Shown in pieces: positions 51,385 through 59,921 of a stretch of 64,000 nucleotides of DNA. The DNA lies in NCBI RefSeq assembly GCF_030144325.1, contig NZ_CP126307.1:1054001-1118000 (forward strand). The letters run 5' to 3'. Made by a program: the position numbers and the translations under genes. Origin of the DNA: Bosea vestrisii (GTDB lineage Bacteria > Pseudomonadota > Alphaproteobacteria > Rhizobiales > Beijerinckiaceae). The notes under the pieces were generated by a model. It saw nothing but the letters and a program-made list of their open reading frames with translations. It was not told the DNA's origin and did no database searches. The stretch's first letter is position 1; each line of letters starts with the position of its first letter.

Positions 51385-52502
51385 GCGGTCTCCTTCGGGA
51401 TCGAAAGCTCGATCGTCAGCGGGCAATGATCCGAGGCTTTGGGCCGGTCCCAGCCGACGCGCGGATAGCGGTCATGGGTCAGAGCGAGCTTCGCCATCGA
51501 GCGATCTGCCTCGCGCGGATCGAGCGGGACGCGATAAGGCAGGCCGCGCCGGATCATCTGCATCGCCGGGTTCGGATTGGCCGCAGCGAGCGCCGGCGAG
51601 AGCAGGATATGGTCGAGCGGCATATGGCTGTCGATCAGGCTCTGGCGTTCCTCCGACCAGTAGCGCCGGAAATGCGTCCAGCGCTCATGCGGCGGCAGGC
51701 TTTCCATCGGGTCGACGGCGAAATCCTCGAGCAACGGCTCGATGCCGCTGTCGCCCTCATCGACCGGCGCCGCCAGCGGCCCGAGCCCGATCCGGTAGCC
51801 GTTGAGATCGCCGAGGATCGCCCAGTTCGCCTCGCGCCAGCCCGGCCCGAACCAGTCCTTGATGATCTTCCTCACTGCCAGCGCCTCGGCCCGGCGGATC
51901 GGCAAGGTCGCCTGCCGGCCGTCGTCGCGGCCATTGTTCATCGATTTGAGGTGGCAGCCGAACAGGGTCAGCCGCCGATCGCCGAGATCGAGCTCAACCG
52001 CGAGGCAGTCGCGGGCGAAGACCTTGTCGCGCGGCTCGATGCCGAAGGCGGCGACCTCGGGCGAGAACGCCTCGGCATCGGCGAAGCTCATGCCCTTGTA
52101 GGAGCGCACCGTGACCTGCTGCGGCTGCACCAGGTCGCGCCTTGCGGCAAAGCCGATATCGATGTTGCGGCGGTCATTGCCGTCGAGCAGCGTGAAATGG
52201 CCGTAGCGATGGTCGGCGATGCGGTGGACGTAATTGGCGAAGAAGGCTTGCAGGCTCGCCAGCGAATCTACCTCCTGCAGCATCCAGATGTCGGCATTGG
52301 CCTCGGCGATGGCGAGCGCCGTCATCTGGCGCTTGTCGTCCTCGAGCGCGACCGCGAGCGAGCGCTCGACCGCGTCGCGCTCATCGGCGCGCGGGAAATG
52401 GAACAGCGACATCGCCGCCGCCGTCTCGGTCCGTCCGCCCGGCTCGAAGCGGTGGCGCGTCAGCAGGTTCTCGACATTGAAGGTGCCGAGGCGAAGCTTC
52501 AT
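51381..52502 (-). CDS. Endonuclease/exonuclease/phosphatase-fold protein
   Basis: The 373 residues show the EEP fold: GTFNVENLL at the start, WMLQEVDSLASLQ with the metal-binding glutamate, GCHLKSM, LGDLNGYR with Asp and Asn, and SDHCPL near the C terminus with the catalytic Asp-His. It cleaves phosphodiester or phosphomonoester bonds; the substrate may be nucleic acid, lipid or a small molecule. It lies between pdxY and phzF with a five-base gap on one side and a four-base overlap on the other. Confidence 0.88.
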   Translation of the reverse strand: MKLRLGTFNVENLLTRHRFEPGGRTETAAAMSLFHFPRADERDAVERSLAVALEDDKRQMTALAIAEANADIWMLQEVDSLASLQAFFANYVHRIADHRYGHFTLLDGNDRRNIDIGFAARRDLVQPQQVTVRSYKGMSFADAEAFSPEVAAFGIEPRDKVFARDCLAVELDLGDRRLTLFGCHLKSMNNGRDDGRQATLPIRRAEALAVRKIIKDWFGPGWREANWAILGDLNGYRIGLGPLAAPVDEGDSGIEPLLEDFAVDPMESLPPHERWTHFRRYWSEERQSLIDSHMPLDHILLSPALAAANPNPAMQMIRRGLPYRVPLDPREADRSMAKLALTHDRYPRVGWDRPKASDHCPLTIELSIPKETA

Positions 52503-52507
52503 ACCAG

Positions 52508-53356
52508 TCAGACCGCTTCAGGCGCGAAGAGCTGCGAGGGCGTGACGAACTCGTCCTGCGCTGCCACCGTCAGGATCTCGCGCGAGCCGGCCTCCTTGGT
52601 CCGCTTCAGCAGGCCGTAGATCGAGGACGCCGCCTTGCCGAGCGCACTCGCGGCCGAGCCGTCGCGCAGATAGTGGACGAAGAACAGTGCCGCGATCGCA
52701 TCGCCGGCGCCGTTGATGTTGATATCGATCTTCGGCGTGCGCACCCGGAAGGTGCCCTGCCCGTCCGCCGCCATCAGGTCGATCGCATCGTCAGGGGTCT
52801 CGTTGGTGATCAGCGAGGTGACGAGCACGACCCTGGGCCCGGCATCGCGCAGCGCCTCGACGGCGCGATGTGCATCGGCCAGCGTCCTGACCTCGACATC
52901 GGTGAGCAGCTCGAGCTCGAACTGGTTCGGCGTGACGATGTCGGCCGCCGGCACCGCCTGCTCGCGCATGAATTCGGGAATGCCCGGCCGCACGAAGACG
53001 CCGCGGCCGACATCGCCGATCACCGGATCGCAGCAGTACATCGTCTTCGGGTTGGCCTCGCGCACCTTCGCCACCGCCGAGAGGATGGCGTGGCCGATAT
53101 CGGCCGAGCCCATATAGCCGGAGAGCACGCCGTCGCATCTGCCGAGCACGCCGCGCTCGCCGATGCCCGCCATCAGCTCATCGATGGTGGCGCCATCGAA
53201 GACCTGCCCCTTCCAGGCGCCATAGCCGGTGTGGTTCGAGAACTGCACGGTGTGGATCGGCCAGACCTCGACGCCGAGGCGCTGCATCGGGAACACGGCC
53301 GAGGCATTGCCGACATGGCCATAAGCGACATGGGACTGGATCGAGAGGATGTTCAT
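52508..53356 (-). CDS. pdxY: Pyridoxal kinase
   Basis: The product phosphorylates pyridoxal in the salvage of vitamin B6. The 282 residues begin MNILSIQSHVAYGHVGNASAVFPMQRLG, characteristic of PdxY/PdxK, and contain YCCDPVIGDVGRGVFV, TPNQFELELLT, and the C-terminal anion hole and base in INGAGDAIAALF. ATG 53356 fits the family N terminus. It heads the overlapping chain pdxY - EEP - PhzF - NUDIX. Confidence 0.93.
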   Translation of the reverse strand: MNILSIQSHVAYGHVGNASAVFPMQRLGVEVWPIHTVQFSNHTGYGAWKGQVFDGATIDELMAGIGERGVLGRCDGVLSGYMGSADIGHAILSAVAKVREANPKTMYCCDPVIGDVGRGVFVRPGIPEFMREQAVPAADIVTPNQFELELLTDVEVRTLADAHRAVEALRDAGPRVVLVTSLITNETPDDAIDLMAADGQGTFRVRTPKIDININGAGDAIAALFFVHYLRDGSAASALGKAASSIYGLLKRTKEAGSREILTVAAQDEFVTPSQLFAPEAV

Positions 53357-53492
53357 GAGCGGTAGGCCAGCCTTCGACGACACGACGCGGCGAACCTAGC
53401 GGCTGGTGCGGCCCGCGCCAATCGAAAGCCGTGATGGGAGCGATCAGCGCGGCGCGCGGGGACCTGTCGCAGCCCTCGCTCGGCAAGCCGCC

Positions 53493-53909
53493 TCAGGCCG
53501 TCGTGCCCATGATGTAGGGAGCGCTGACGATGACGACGGCGAGCTGGATCGCGTTGCACACCATGCCGCCATAGTGCAGCCGGCGCAGCCTGCGGCCGAC
53601 ATCGGTGGGCCAGGCGTCAATCTCGCCGTCCATCCGTCGCAGGAACCAGCGGCGTGCCATGAGCGTGGACGCCAGCACGGCAACGCCGATGACGAAGGTC
53701 CATCGACCCGTCACGGCGAAAACCAGCGTTCCGACGATGGCGGCGATGGTCAAGACCTGAAAATAGGCTCCGAACATCATGCGCAGAAGCCGGGCGACAG
53801 GCAGAATGTCGAGCTTCACGAACAGGAAACCTGGCGCGGCCAGCAGCAGATAGCCCATCGGAAGGATCAGGATGACGACGGCGAACAGCGCGGCGGGGTT
53901 CGGCATCAT
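53493..53909 (-). CDS. Small integral membrane protein, unknown function
   Basis: The 138 residues contain four hydrophobic helices (LFAVVILILPMGYLLLAAPG, VLTIAAIVGTLVFAVTG, TFVIGVAVLASTLMA, IQLAVVIVSAPYIMG) with basic loops (RRWFLRRMD, GRRLRRLHYGG). ATG 53909 is the start used; an upstream in-frame start would add cysteine-rich non-conserved-looking sequence. I do not recognise the family. Confidence 0.65.
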   Translation of the reverse strand: MMPNPAALFAVVILILPMGYLLLAAPGFLFVKLDILPVARLLRMMFGAYFQVLTIAAIVGTLVFAVTGRWTFVIGVAVLASTLMARRWFLRRMDGEIDAWPTDVGRRLRRLHYGGMVCNAIQLAVVIVSAPYIMGTTA

Positions 53910-54253
53910 GCGGGCGCTCTTGTCGTTGGCTGCCGGACCATGCCGCCAGCAGAAGCCGTCACAATATCCGCCCGGGTTCGAACACAAAACAATTGAACTT
54001 TAGTCGGGCGCAATTGAGCCGACTACCAGGCGAATACATTGCCATGCCGACTCAATACGGCTCGCCTCGTTCTTCCCGTGAGCGTCCGCCAGCATCCGAT
54101 CGGGTACATGAGGTCTCGTTGCGTCTAAGGTCTACTTGTGCCGGCTTGAGTTCCTTACCACAACAAACATCGTGAGACATTTCCTCAACGAATTTTATCG
54201 AGCAGGTGAGAAGGCAAATAAATACCAAGAAATAAGATTGATGGAGAAGATAA
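53910..54253. other. 344-base intergenic region with repeats before the Tat-cupin gene
   Basis: CAATTGA occurs at 53990-53996 and again at 54011-54017, 21 bases apart (two helical turns). TAGTCGG (54001-54007) and CCGACTA (54019-54025) form a seven-base inverted repeat around the second copy. From about 54160 the sequence becomes A+T-rich up to the cupin start. No gene is visible. The repeats could be an operator for one of the two divergent genes. Confidence 0.45.
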
Positions 54254-54979
54254 ATGGGCAAATTCTCTTGGTTCTGGCAATCACGAAATAAGAACAAATC
54301 CTCAGAAGATAAAAAACAAGCCGAAGGCAGCGATAGGCGTCGCTTGCTCCAGGCGCTCTCCGCCATGGTCGGCGGCAGCGCTTTGGCGGCAGCGTCATCA
54401 TCAGTCGAGGCCAAGGATTCAAGCGAGTTGCCGCCACCGAAGCGGGCGCTGACCGGCCGCGATGCAGCCGGCAAGTCGGTGTTCAAATCCTTCGACGTCA
54501 CGTCCAAGGTCGTGGAGATCGACTCCAATCCGGGGCTGACCTTCTACGAACTCTACATGACCGAGGGCGTGCCGCAGCTGACCGGCCTGGAACCCGATCC
54601 GATGCTGAAAGGCACGGTCGCCTTTCCCGGCCCCGGCGGCACGATGTTCCGCCTCATCTCCTATCCGCCGAAGCGGCCCGAGGGCTGGAAACCGCCAGCC
54701 GGCGTGACCTTCAAGAGCGCGCTGGAGGAAATGTCGGAGAAGGTCCCGCGCATGGGCGAGCATTTCGACCTCAGCGCACCGGGCATGCATACCTCGGACA
54801 CCATCGACTACGGGGTCGTGGTTCGTGGCGAGATGACGCTGGAACTGGACGACGGACAAACCGTCCATCTGCGCCAGGGCGACTGCATCGTGCAGAACGG
54901 CACCCGGCATCGCTGGCGCAACCCGCTGCCGGAACCCTGCCTCATGGCCTTCATCTCGGTCGGCGGCAAACGGGGCTGA
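54254..54979 (+). CDS. Cupin-domain protein with N-terminal Tat-like signal
   Basis: The 241 residues start with a long polar stretch (GKFSWFWQSRNKNKSSEDKK), then SDRRRLLQALSAMVGGSALAAASS, a twin-arginine-like signal, and a cupin domain with MHTSDTIDYGVVVRGEMTLEL, LRQGDCIVQNGTRHRWRNP. Metal ligands are the histidines and glutamate of the cupin barrel. The first ~30 codons are A+T-rich (AAATAAGAACAAATCC), unlike the rest of the gene and its neighbours, which suggests a newly joined or foreign N-terminal segment. The substrate is unknown. Confidence 0.78.
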   Translation: MGKFSWFWQSRNKNKSSEDKKQAEGSDRRRLLQALSAMVGGSALAAASSSVEAKDSSELPPPKRALTGRDAAGKSVFKSFDVTSKVVEIDSNPGLTFYELYMTEGVPQLTGLEPDPMLKGTVAFPGPGGTMFRLISYPPKRPEGWKPPAGVTFKSALEEMSEKVPRMGEHFDLSAPGMHTSDTIDYGVVVRGEMTLELDDGQTVHLRQGDCIVQNGTRHRWRNPLPEPCLMAFISVGGKRG

Positions 54980-55075
54980 AAGGCCGATCCATTCGGGGGA
55001 GCCCGCAGCCCGGCGATTGACGCGCTCCGCCATCGCCCGCCACACGAGCGATGGTGGGGCTTTATCGGCCTCGCC

Positions 55076-55483
55076 TCAGACGCTGCTCAGCCGCGCCACG
55101 CCGGCAGTGTCGGTGAATTGCGTGACGCTCTTCAGCTTGCCATCGGAGACGGTGAAGACGTCCATGATCTCGAAAGAACCGCTGCGGCCCGTCGGCTTGC
55201 ATGCGACGTCGGCGCGCCAGTGCAGGGTGGCCGTCTCGCCGTCGACCGTCATCGCCAGCTCCTCGATATTGCTGAAGACATAAGTCGCAATCAGCCCAGC
55301 CATCTGCTCGCGGACAGCTTCTAAACCATCCGGCTGCACGAAGACTTCGGCGGCCTGCGGCCCTCCCGCGAGGCGGTAGCTGCACTCTGGGTGGAAATAA
55401 TCCATCAGCGCATCGAGATCGCCGCGATGACGGGCGGCATAGGCATCCCGAATGAGGGTTTCGATCGCAGCACGCTCGATCAT
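55076..55483 (-). CDS. SnoaL-like NTF2-fold protein
   Basis: The 135-residue protein begins MIERAAIETLIRDAYAARHRGDLDALMDYFHPE, the start of the NTF2/SnoaL fold, with MDYFHPECSYRLAG, SNIEELAMTVDGETATLHWRAD and EIMDVFTVSDGKLKSVTQFTD. Such proteins are small cone-shaped binding or isomerase domains; the ligand is unknown. ATG 55483 follows AAGGAGAGG. Confidence 0.83.
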   Translation of the reverse strand: MIERAAIETLIRDAYAARHRGDLDALMDYFHPECSYRLAGGPQAAEVFVQPDGLEAVREQMAGLIATYVFSNIEELAMTVDGETATLHWRADVACKPTGRSGSFEIMDVFTVSDGKLKSVTQFTDTAGVARLSSV

Positions 55484-55623
55484 GTCGCCTCTCCTTGCGT
55501 CAACGGCACAATCTCGCGCCACGGCAACCGCAAGTCCAGCGTGCGTTTTGAATGGCCCGCCAAAGAAAATGGCGCCGCTATGAAGCGACGCCATCATCAG
55601 CGTGACGAGCGGGCTAAACCGGG

Positions 55624-56649
55624 TCAGGACCCGGCGGCCGCCTTCTTCGCAAACGAGTCGATGAAGGTCTTGGTCAGGTCGACATTGGAGTTAGTCAGCT
55701 CCGGATCGAGCAGTTTCAGCGAGTCGTACATGCTCTTCATCGCGTCGGCGGTCGGGATACCGGTGCGCGAATAACTCTCTTGCGAGTTCTTCACCGCGGT
55801 CAGATAGAGCGGCTTGTCACCGAGATGGTACTCGGCCGGGACGAGATCTGCGACATCCTCTGGCTTGGCCGTCTCCAGCCATTTCAACGACTTCATCAGC
55901 GCGTTGACGAGCTTCTGCGTCGTCACCGGATTCTTCTCGGCGAAGTCATTCTTGAGGTAGAGCACCGCCGCCGGGTTCGAGCCACCGAACAGCGCCTTGG
56001 TTCCGGCTTCCGTGCGGGTGTCGATCAGCGAGACGACATCGCCGTCCGATTCCAGCTTCGAGGTGACGGGATCGAGATGCGAGATCAGGTCGACCTGCTT
56101 CTGCTTGATCGCCGCAACCGCGCTGGCGCCGGCGCCAACGCCGATGATCGGCGCGTCCGTCGCCTTGAGGCCGGCCTTGACCATGGCGTATTGCGCCGTC
56201 AGCGCCGTTGAGGAACCAGGCGCCGTCACGCCGATCTTCAAACCCTTGAAGTCGGCGGCTGACTTCACCTTGTCGGCGAGGTCCTTGCGCACCGCGATCG
56301 TGATCGCCGGGAAGCGCCCGAGCTCGATCACGGCGCGGATGTCCTGGCCCTTGGCCTGCATGCGGATGGTGTGCTCATAGGCGCCGGTGACGACGTCGAC
56401 CGAGCCGCCGACCAGCGCCTGCAGCGACTTGGCGCCACCGCCGAAATCATTGATCTCGACGTCGAGCCCCTGGTCCTTGAAGAAGCCCTTCTTCTCTGCG
56501 ACCGTCAGCGGGAGATAATAGAGCAATTGCTTGCCACCGACACCGAGCGTCAGCTTGGGCTTCTCGGCATTCTGGGCGAAAGCCGGCGCGAGGCCGAGCG
56601 CAGTGCTGAAGGCGAGCGCAGCGAGCGCCGCGCGGCGATTGAAAAACAT
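55624..56649 (-). CDS. ABC transporter substrate-binding protein, SsuA/NMT1 type
   Basis: The 341-residue precursor has a signal peptide ending near GLAPAFAQNAEKP. The mature fold is of the NMT1/ThiY/SsuA class (LTLGVGGKQLLYYLPLTVAEKKGFFKDQGLDVEI, FGGGAKSLQALVGGSVDVV). It binds a small organic ligand such as a sulfonate, nitrate-like anion or pyrimidine precursor. GGAGG precedes the ATG. No permease lies next to it; the SsuBC-like pair at 60.8-62.5 kb lacks a binding protein and is a possible partner. Confidence 0.87.
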   Translation of the reverse strand: MFFNRRAALAALAFSTALGLAPAFAQNAEKPKLTLGVGGKQLLYYLPLTVAEKKGFFKDQGLDVEINDFGGGAKSLQALVGGSVDVVTGAYEHTIRMQAKGQDIRAVIELGRFPAITIAVRKDLADKVKSAADFKGLKIGVTAPGSSTALTAQYAMVKAGLKATDAPIIGVGAGASAVAAIKQKQVDLISHLDPVTSKLESDGDVVSLIDTRTEAGTKALFGGSNPAAVLYLKNDFAEKNPVTTQKLVNALMKSLKWLETAKPEDVADLVPAEYHLGDKPLYLTAVKNSQESYSRTGIPTADAMKSMYDSLKLLDPELTNSNVDLTKTFIDSFAKKAAAGS

Positions 56650-56891
56650 AGGTTTCCTCCGGTTGATCGATGACGCGCTTCGAAAAAGGCGCGATTTCGC
56701 GACGAAGATAGGCGCATTGCCGCAAGCTGAGCAAGCGCAGGCACGAGGTCGCGCAACGCACGAAGCCGAGACCGATCGACGCGGAAGCAAGGCGAAAGAT
56801 TCAAGGCTCGTTAAACACGGCCTCGCATACTGCTTGCCGGCTACGCCTCGACAAGGACTTTCGACCAGAGCGAACGGAACAGGAGACGGTC

Positions 56892-57392
56892 ATGGTGGAC
56901 GCGGTGGCAACTCGGATTGCGCCTTCCGCGCTTGCGCTCCTGCAAAACGCACCGTCATCGAGCTCGCCGGCCGAAGACGGTCGAGGCACCTCGCCCGCCG
57001 CGATGGCGCCGGCAGCGCCTGATCAGAGTGACGCCGTCATCCTCGACCTGTCGGAACAGGCCCAGGCCGTACTGTCCGGGGCGAACGCTGGCGATCAAAC
57101 CACCGCCTCCGCCAACACCGACGACCCGCCTGGGCTGACCCGGGTCGAAAAGCGCTTCAAGCTGATGACGGAATACACGGCGCTGCAGCAGGAGCTCGTC
57201 TGGCTCAGCGACCGGGCCGCAGCCCATGCCCTCGACGAGATGTTTCAGGGAGCAGCCGCAGCGCAGGACGAGAGCGGCGCAGCGGACAAGCGGGCGCAGT
57301 TCGATCGCGACATGCAACGGCGTGAGGAACTGATGCCGCGTTATGCCGAGCTGGTACGGATGCTCGAAGCCCCGCCGGGCCAGGACTCCTAG
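56892..57392 (+). CDS. Hypothetical protein with C-terminal coiled-coil segment
   Basis: The 166 residues have a low-complexity N-terminal half rich in Ala, Ser, Pro and Asp, then a helical half (RVEKRFKLMTEYTALQQELVWLSDRAAAHALDEMFQ, and DMQRREELMPRYAELVRMLE) with heptad spacing of Leu. ILDLSEQAQAVL resembles motifs of secreted bacterial regulators but not enough to name one. A GGAGACGG site precedes the ATG. Its 3' end overlaps the convergent DUF3592 gene by four bases. Confidence 0.62.
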   Translation: MVDAVATRIAPSALALLQNAPSSSSPAEDGRGTSPAAMAPAAPDQSDAVILDLSEQAQAVLSGANAGDQTTASANTDDPPGLTRVEKRFKLMTEYTALQQELVWLSDRAAAHALDEMFQGAAAAQDESGAADKRAQFDRDMQRREELMPRYAELVRMLEAPPGQDS

Positions 57393-58756
57393 CGGAAGGC
57401 GCGACTCGCATAGAGCGCGATGGCGAAGCAGGCGAGCGCGACGCCGAGCAGAATCCAGTTCGTCTCCGTCGGGTTTTCAAGAGCGGCGTTCGACGGGTCC
57501 TGCGGATCATAGTGCACGTCGACCTTCGCCCCGGCCGGATAGCGATCGACGATCTTCTGCGCGAAGCTCTCCGATCCCGCCACCTCCAGGCCGAGCTTCA
57601 CCTGCCGGCTGTGCAGGCGGTTGCCGCCGACCGTGTAGCCGAACTCGATGACTGGAAGATAGGTCGTGCTCGTCCTGCCATTCTCCGTCGAGCGGCGCTG
57701 CTCGATGACGCTGGAGACGATCTCGCCTTGCGTGACCGGCCAGGCATTGGCGCGGGAGAGATAGCGCCGGTGAGCGACGAAAAACAGCAGCGCCGCCAGT
57801 CCGAACAGGCCGGCAAACAGCATCACCGGGACATCCGCATCCGGCATCCGTGCCTTGAGAACCTCGGCCCCCTGCGTCACCACCCAGTAGAACCCGCCAC
57901 CAAGCAGCGCCACGACGAGCAGCAGGAGTCCGCAACCCTTGACCGCTCCCTTGGGCGCCTCACGTTCCAGCACGCAATCGCCGGGATCGACCGGATCGTA
58001 GAAGACGGTCACGACCGCGCCAAGCGGGTAGCGCAGCAGCGCCTCCTCGGCATATTTGCCACTGATCTCCCCGAGGCTGACGCGCGTGCCGCGATACTCC
58101 TGCCCCCCGACCTTGAAGGTGTAGGCGACAGCCGGGACGTTCACGACGGTCCCTATCTCGTTGCCGGCGGGCGGGCGACGCGTCGTCATCTGCGAATGAG
58201 TGATGTGCCCCGGCACCTGCGCCCAGCCTTTGGCGCGCCGCACCTTGAGCATCGCGTTGATCACCATCGCGGCGACCATCACGACGATGGGTAGCGCGAT
58301 CAGCGCGATATTGCCGAGGGTCGTCCCGGCGAAAGGCAGCCACTCCACCCAGCTCTCCGGCAGCACTTCCGCGATCACGAAGATCAGCGCGAGCGAGGCG
58401 ACCACCGCCGCGATCGCCCAGACCGGCGGCTCGCCGGCAGCTTCGGCAACCTTGGCCGGCGACGCCTTGCGCAGCCAGTTCTTGTTCTTGCGCCAGCTAT
58501 CGTCGCCGCTGAGATAGGCAAGAAAGATCGTCTTCAGCGCCGCGGCATCGACCGTCTCGGCGGCATCGAACCTTGCCTTGCCCGAATGATAGGCCAGTCG
58601 GAACCGGCCGCGCTCGTCACGCTCGGCTTCGACATAGCCGTCATCGTCGGAGAGGTTGATGAACCAGTCGGGATCGTCGCCGCGCTCATCGATGGCGCGA
58701 GCGATGTCCTCAGGCGTCGGATCGGCCGTGATGCGATCGTGAACATCGAGTTCCAT
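57389..58756 (-). CDS. Membrane protein with two tandem DUF3592 domains
   Basis: The 455 residues have an acidic N-terminal region (~1-110), then two copies of a unit made of a membrane helix pair, an extracytoplasmic beta-sandwich and a DPxDP-type strand: first unit with VAYTFKVGGQEYRGTRVSLGE and VTVFYDPVDPGDCVLE, second with IEFGYTVGGNRLHSRQVKLGLE and VDVHYDPQDPSNAALE. DUF3592 has no known biochemical role to my knowledge. Duplication of the unit is plain from these paired segments. Confidence 0.82.
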   Translation of the reverse strand: MELDVHDRITADPTPEDIARAIDERGDDPDWFINLSDDDGYVEAERDERGRFRLAYHSGKARFDAAETVDAAALKTIFLAYLSGDDSWRKNKNWLRKASPAKVAEAAGEPPVWAIAAVVASLALIFVIAEVLPESWVEWLPFAGTTLGNIALIALPIVVMVAAMVINAMLKVRRAKGWAQVPGHITHSQMTTRRPPAGNEIGTVVNVPAVAYTFKVGGQEYRGTRVSLGEISGKYAEEALLRYPLGAVVTVFYDPVDPGDCVLEREAPKGAVKGCGLLLLVVALLGGGFYWVVTQGAEVLKARMPDADVPVMLFAGLFGLAALLFFVAHRRYLSRANAWPVTQGEIVSSVIEQRRSTENGRTSTTYLPVIEFGYTVGGNRLHSRQVKLGLEVAGSESFAQKIVDRYPAGAKVDVHYDPQDPSNAALENPTETNWILLGVALACFAIALYASRAFR

Positions 58757-58857
58757 GAGCGCCCCTCAACATGGAAGCGCAAAGATGGCGCTCGTTCGCG
58801 CCCGGAATCAAGCAGAGCTTACGTTAGGTCGCCGCGGGCGAGCCCTGCCCGGAGGGG

Positions 58858-59829
58858 CTAGGACATGACCCCGTCGAGAAACGAAGCCATCCCCTGACGC
58901 CGCCTGTCGACGATCAGCCTCGTCACGTCGGGGCGAGCGTAGTGGCCCGCCTGGTCGAAATTCTGCCGCTCACGCCAGACTTCGCGGTGGTCGAGCTGCG
59001 CGACCAGAAGATACTCGCGCCCGGTGACCGGCTCCACCACCCATTCGCCATCCGGGCCGGCGATGCAGGAACCGCCATTGGCCAGCACGTTCGGGCAACT
59101 GGCGAGCATCGCCGCCGCCGGATGGTCGGCCGGAACGTCCGATTGGCGCAGCAGCCCGGAGACGGCGAGGACATAGCTGCGCCCCTCCCGCGCCAGGAAA
59201 CGGGTGGTGCCTTCGGTGTTACGCAGGTTTCCCGGCCAGAGCGCGACATGCAGGTTCTCCCCCTGCGCATAAAGCGCCGCCCGCGACAGCGGCATCCAGT
59301 TCTCGAAGCAGTTCAGCCCGCCGACCGTGAACGGCCCGACACGGTGAACCTGCAGACCATGCCCGTCTCCCGGCGCCCAGCTCAGCCGCTCCTCATAGGT
59401 TGGCATCAGCTTCCGATGGACCGAGGCGATCGTCCCGTCGGCCGCGATATGAACCCGCGAGCAGTAGATGCTGTGTCCGCCGCGATCGACCGGCCGCTCG
59501 ATGATGCCGAGCATGACGGCGATGCCAGCCTTCATTGCAGCAGCGCAGACGGCGTCGAGATGGCCGGCTTCGATCTGCACGGCCTGTTCGAGATAGAGCG
59601 CGTGAAGCTCCTTCTGCAGCGGCGATTCGAACCGCGCCCCGTCGGTATGCTCGATCCAGAAGGGATAGCCCGGCACGAGCGCCTCACCGAAGACGACGAA
59701 GCCACAGCCGGCCTCTGCGGCGCGCTCGACCCAGGCAACGACCTTGTCCAGCGTCCGAGCCCGGTCGAGCCAGACGGGTGCAATCTGGGCAAGGCCAACG
59801 GTCAGCGAACCGGCTTCGGTATCAGTCAT
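58858..59829 (-). CDS. Nitrilase-superfamily carbon-nitrogen hydrolase
   Basis: The 323 residues show the catalytic triad: Glu in FGEALVPGYPFW, Lys in HRKLMPTYEERLSW, and Cys in GLNCFENWMP. The pattern resembles true nitrilases (aliphatic or aryl-acetonitrile type) more than amidases. It converts a nitrile to the acid and ammonia. ATG 59829 is chosen because the domain starts there; an upstream start would add 16 weak residues. It is divergent from a LysR gene, which probably controls it. Confidence 0.88.
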   Translation of the reverse strand: MTDTEAGSLTVGLAQIAPVWLDRARTLDKVVAWVERAAEAGCGFVVFGEALVPGYPFWIEHTDGARFESPLQKELHALYLEQAVQIEAGHLDAVCAAAMKAGIAVMLGIIERPVDRGGHSIYCSRVHIAADGTIASVHRKLMPTYEERLSWAPGDGHGLQVHRVGPFTVGGLNCFENWMPLSRAALYAQGENLHVALWPGNLRNTEGTTRFLAREGRSYVLAVSGLLRQSDVPADHPAAAMLASCPNVLANGGSCIAGPDGEWVVEPVTGREYLLVAQLDHREVWRERQNFDQAGHYARPDVTRLIVDRRRQGMASFLDGVMS

Positions 59830-59921
59830 TTTCGGGACAACCCTGACTTGAGCAGCATGTGTCCCCGGGTTAGGCATGCGCTCGCCATCAGTCCAATTAA
59901 TCAGCCGAATAGAGATCGATC

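Noticed and set aside
49762..51426. A natural PhzF-NUDIX fusion protein
   Set aside because: The joint is low-complexity, and dropping one base in a C6 run restores the conserved PhzF C terminus (EDPATGSAVAAF) with its own stop overlapping a GTG start for NUDIX.
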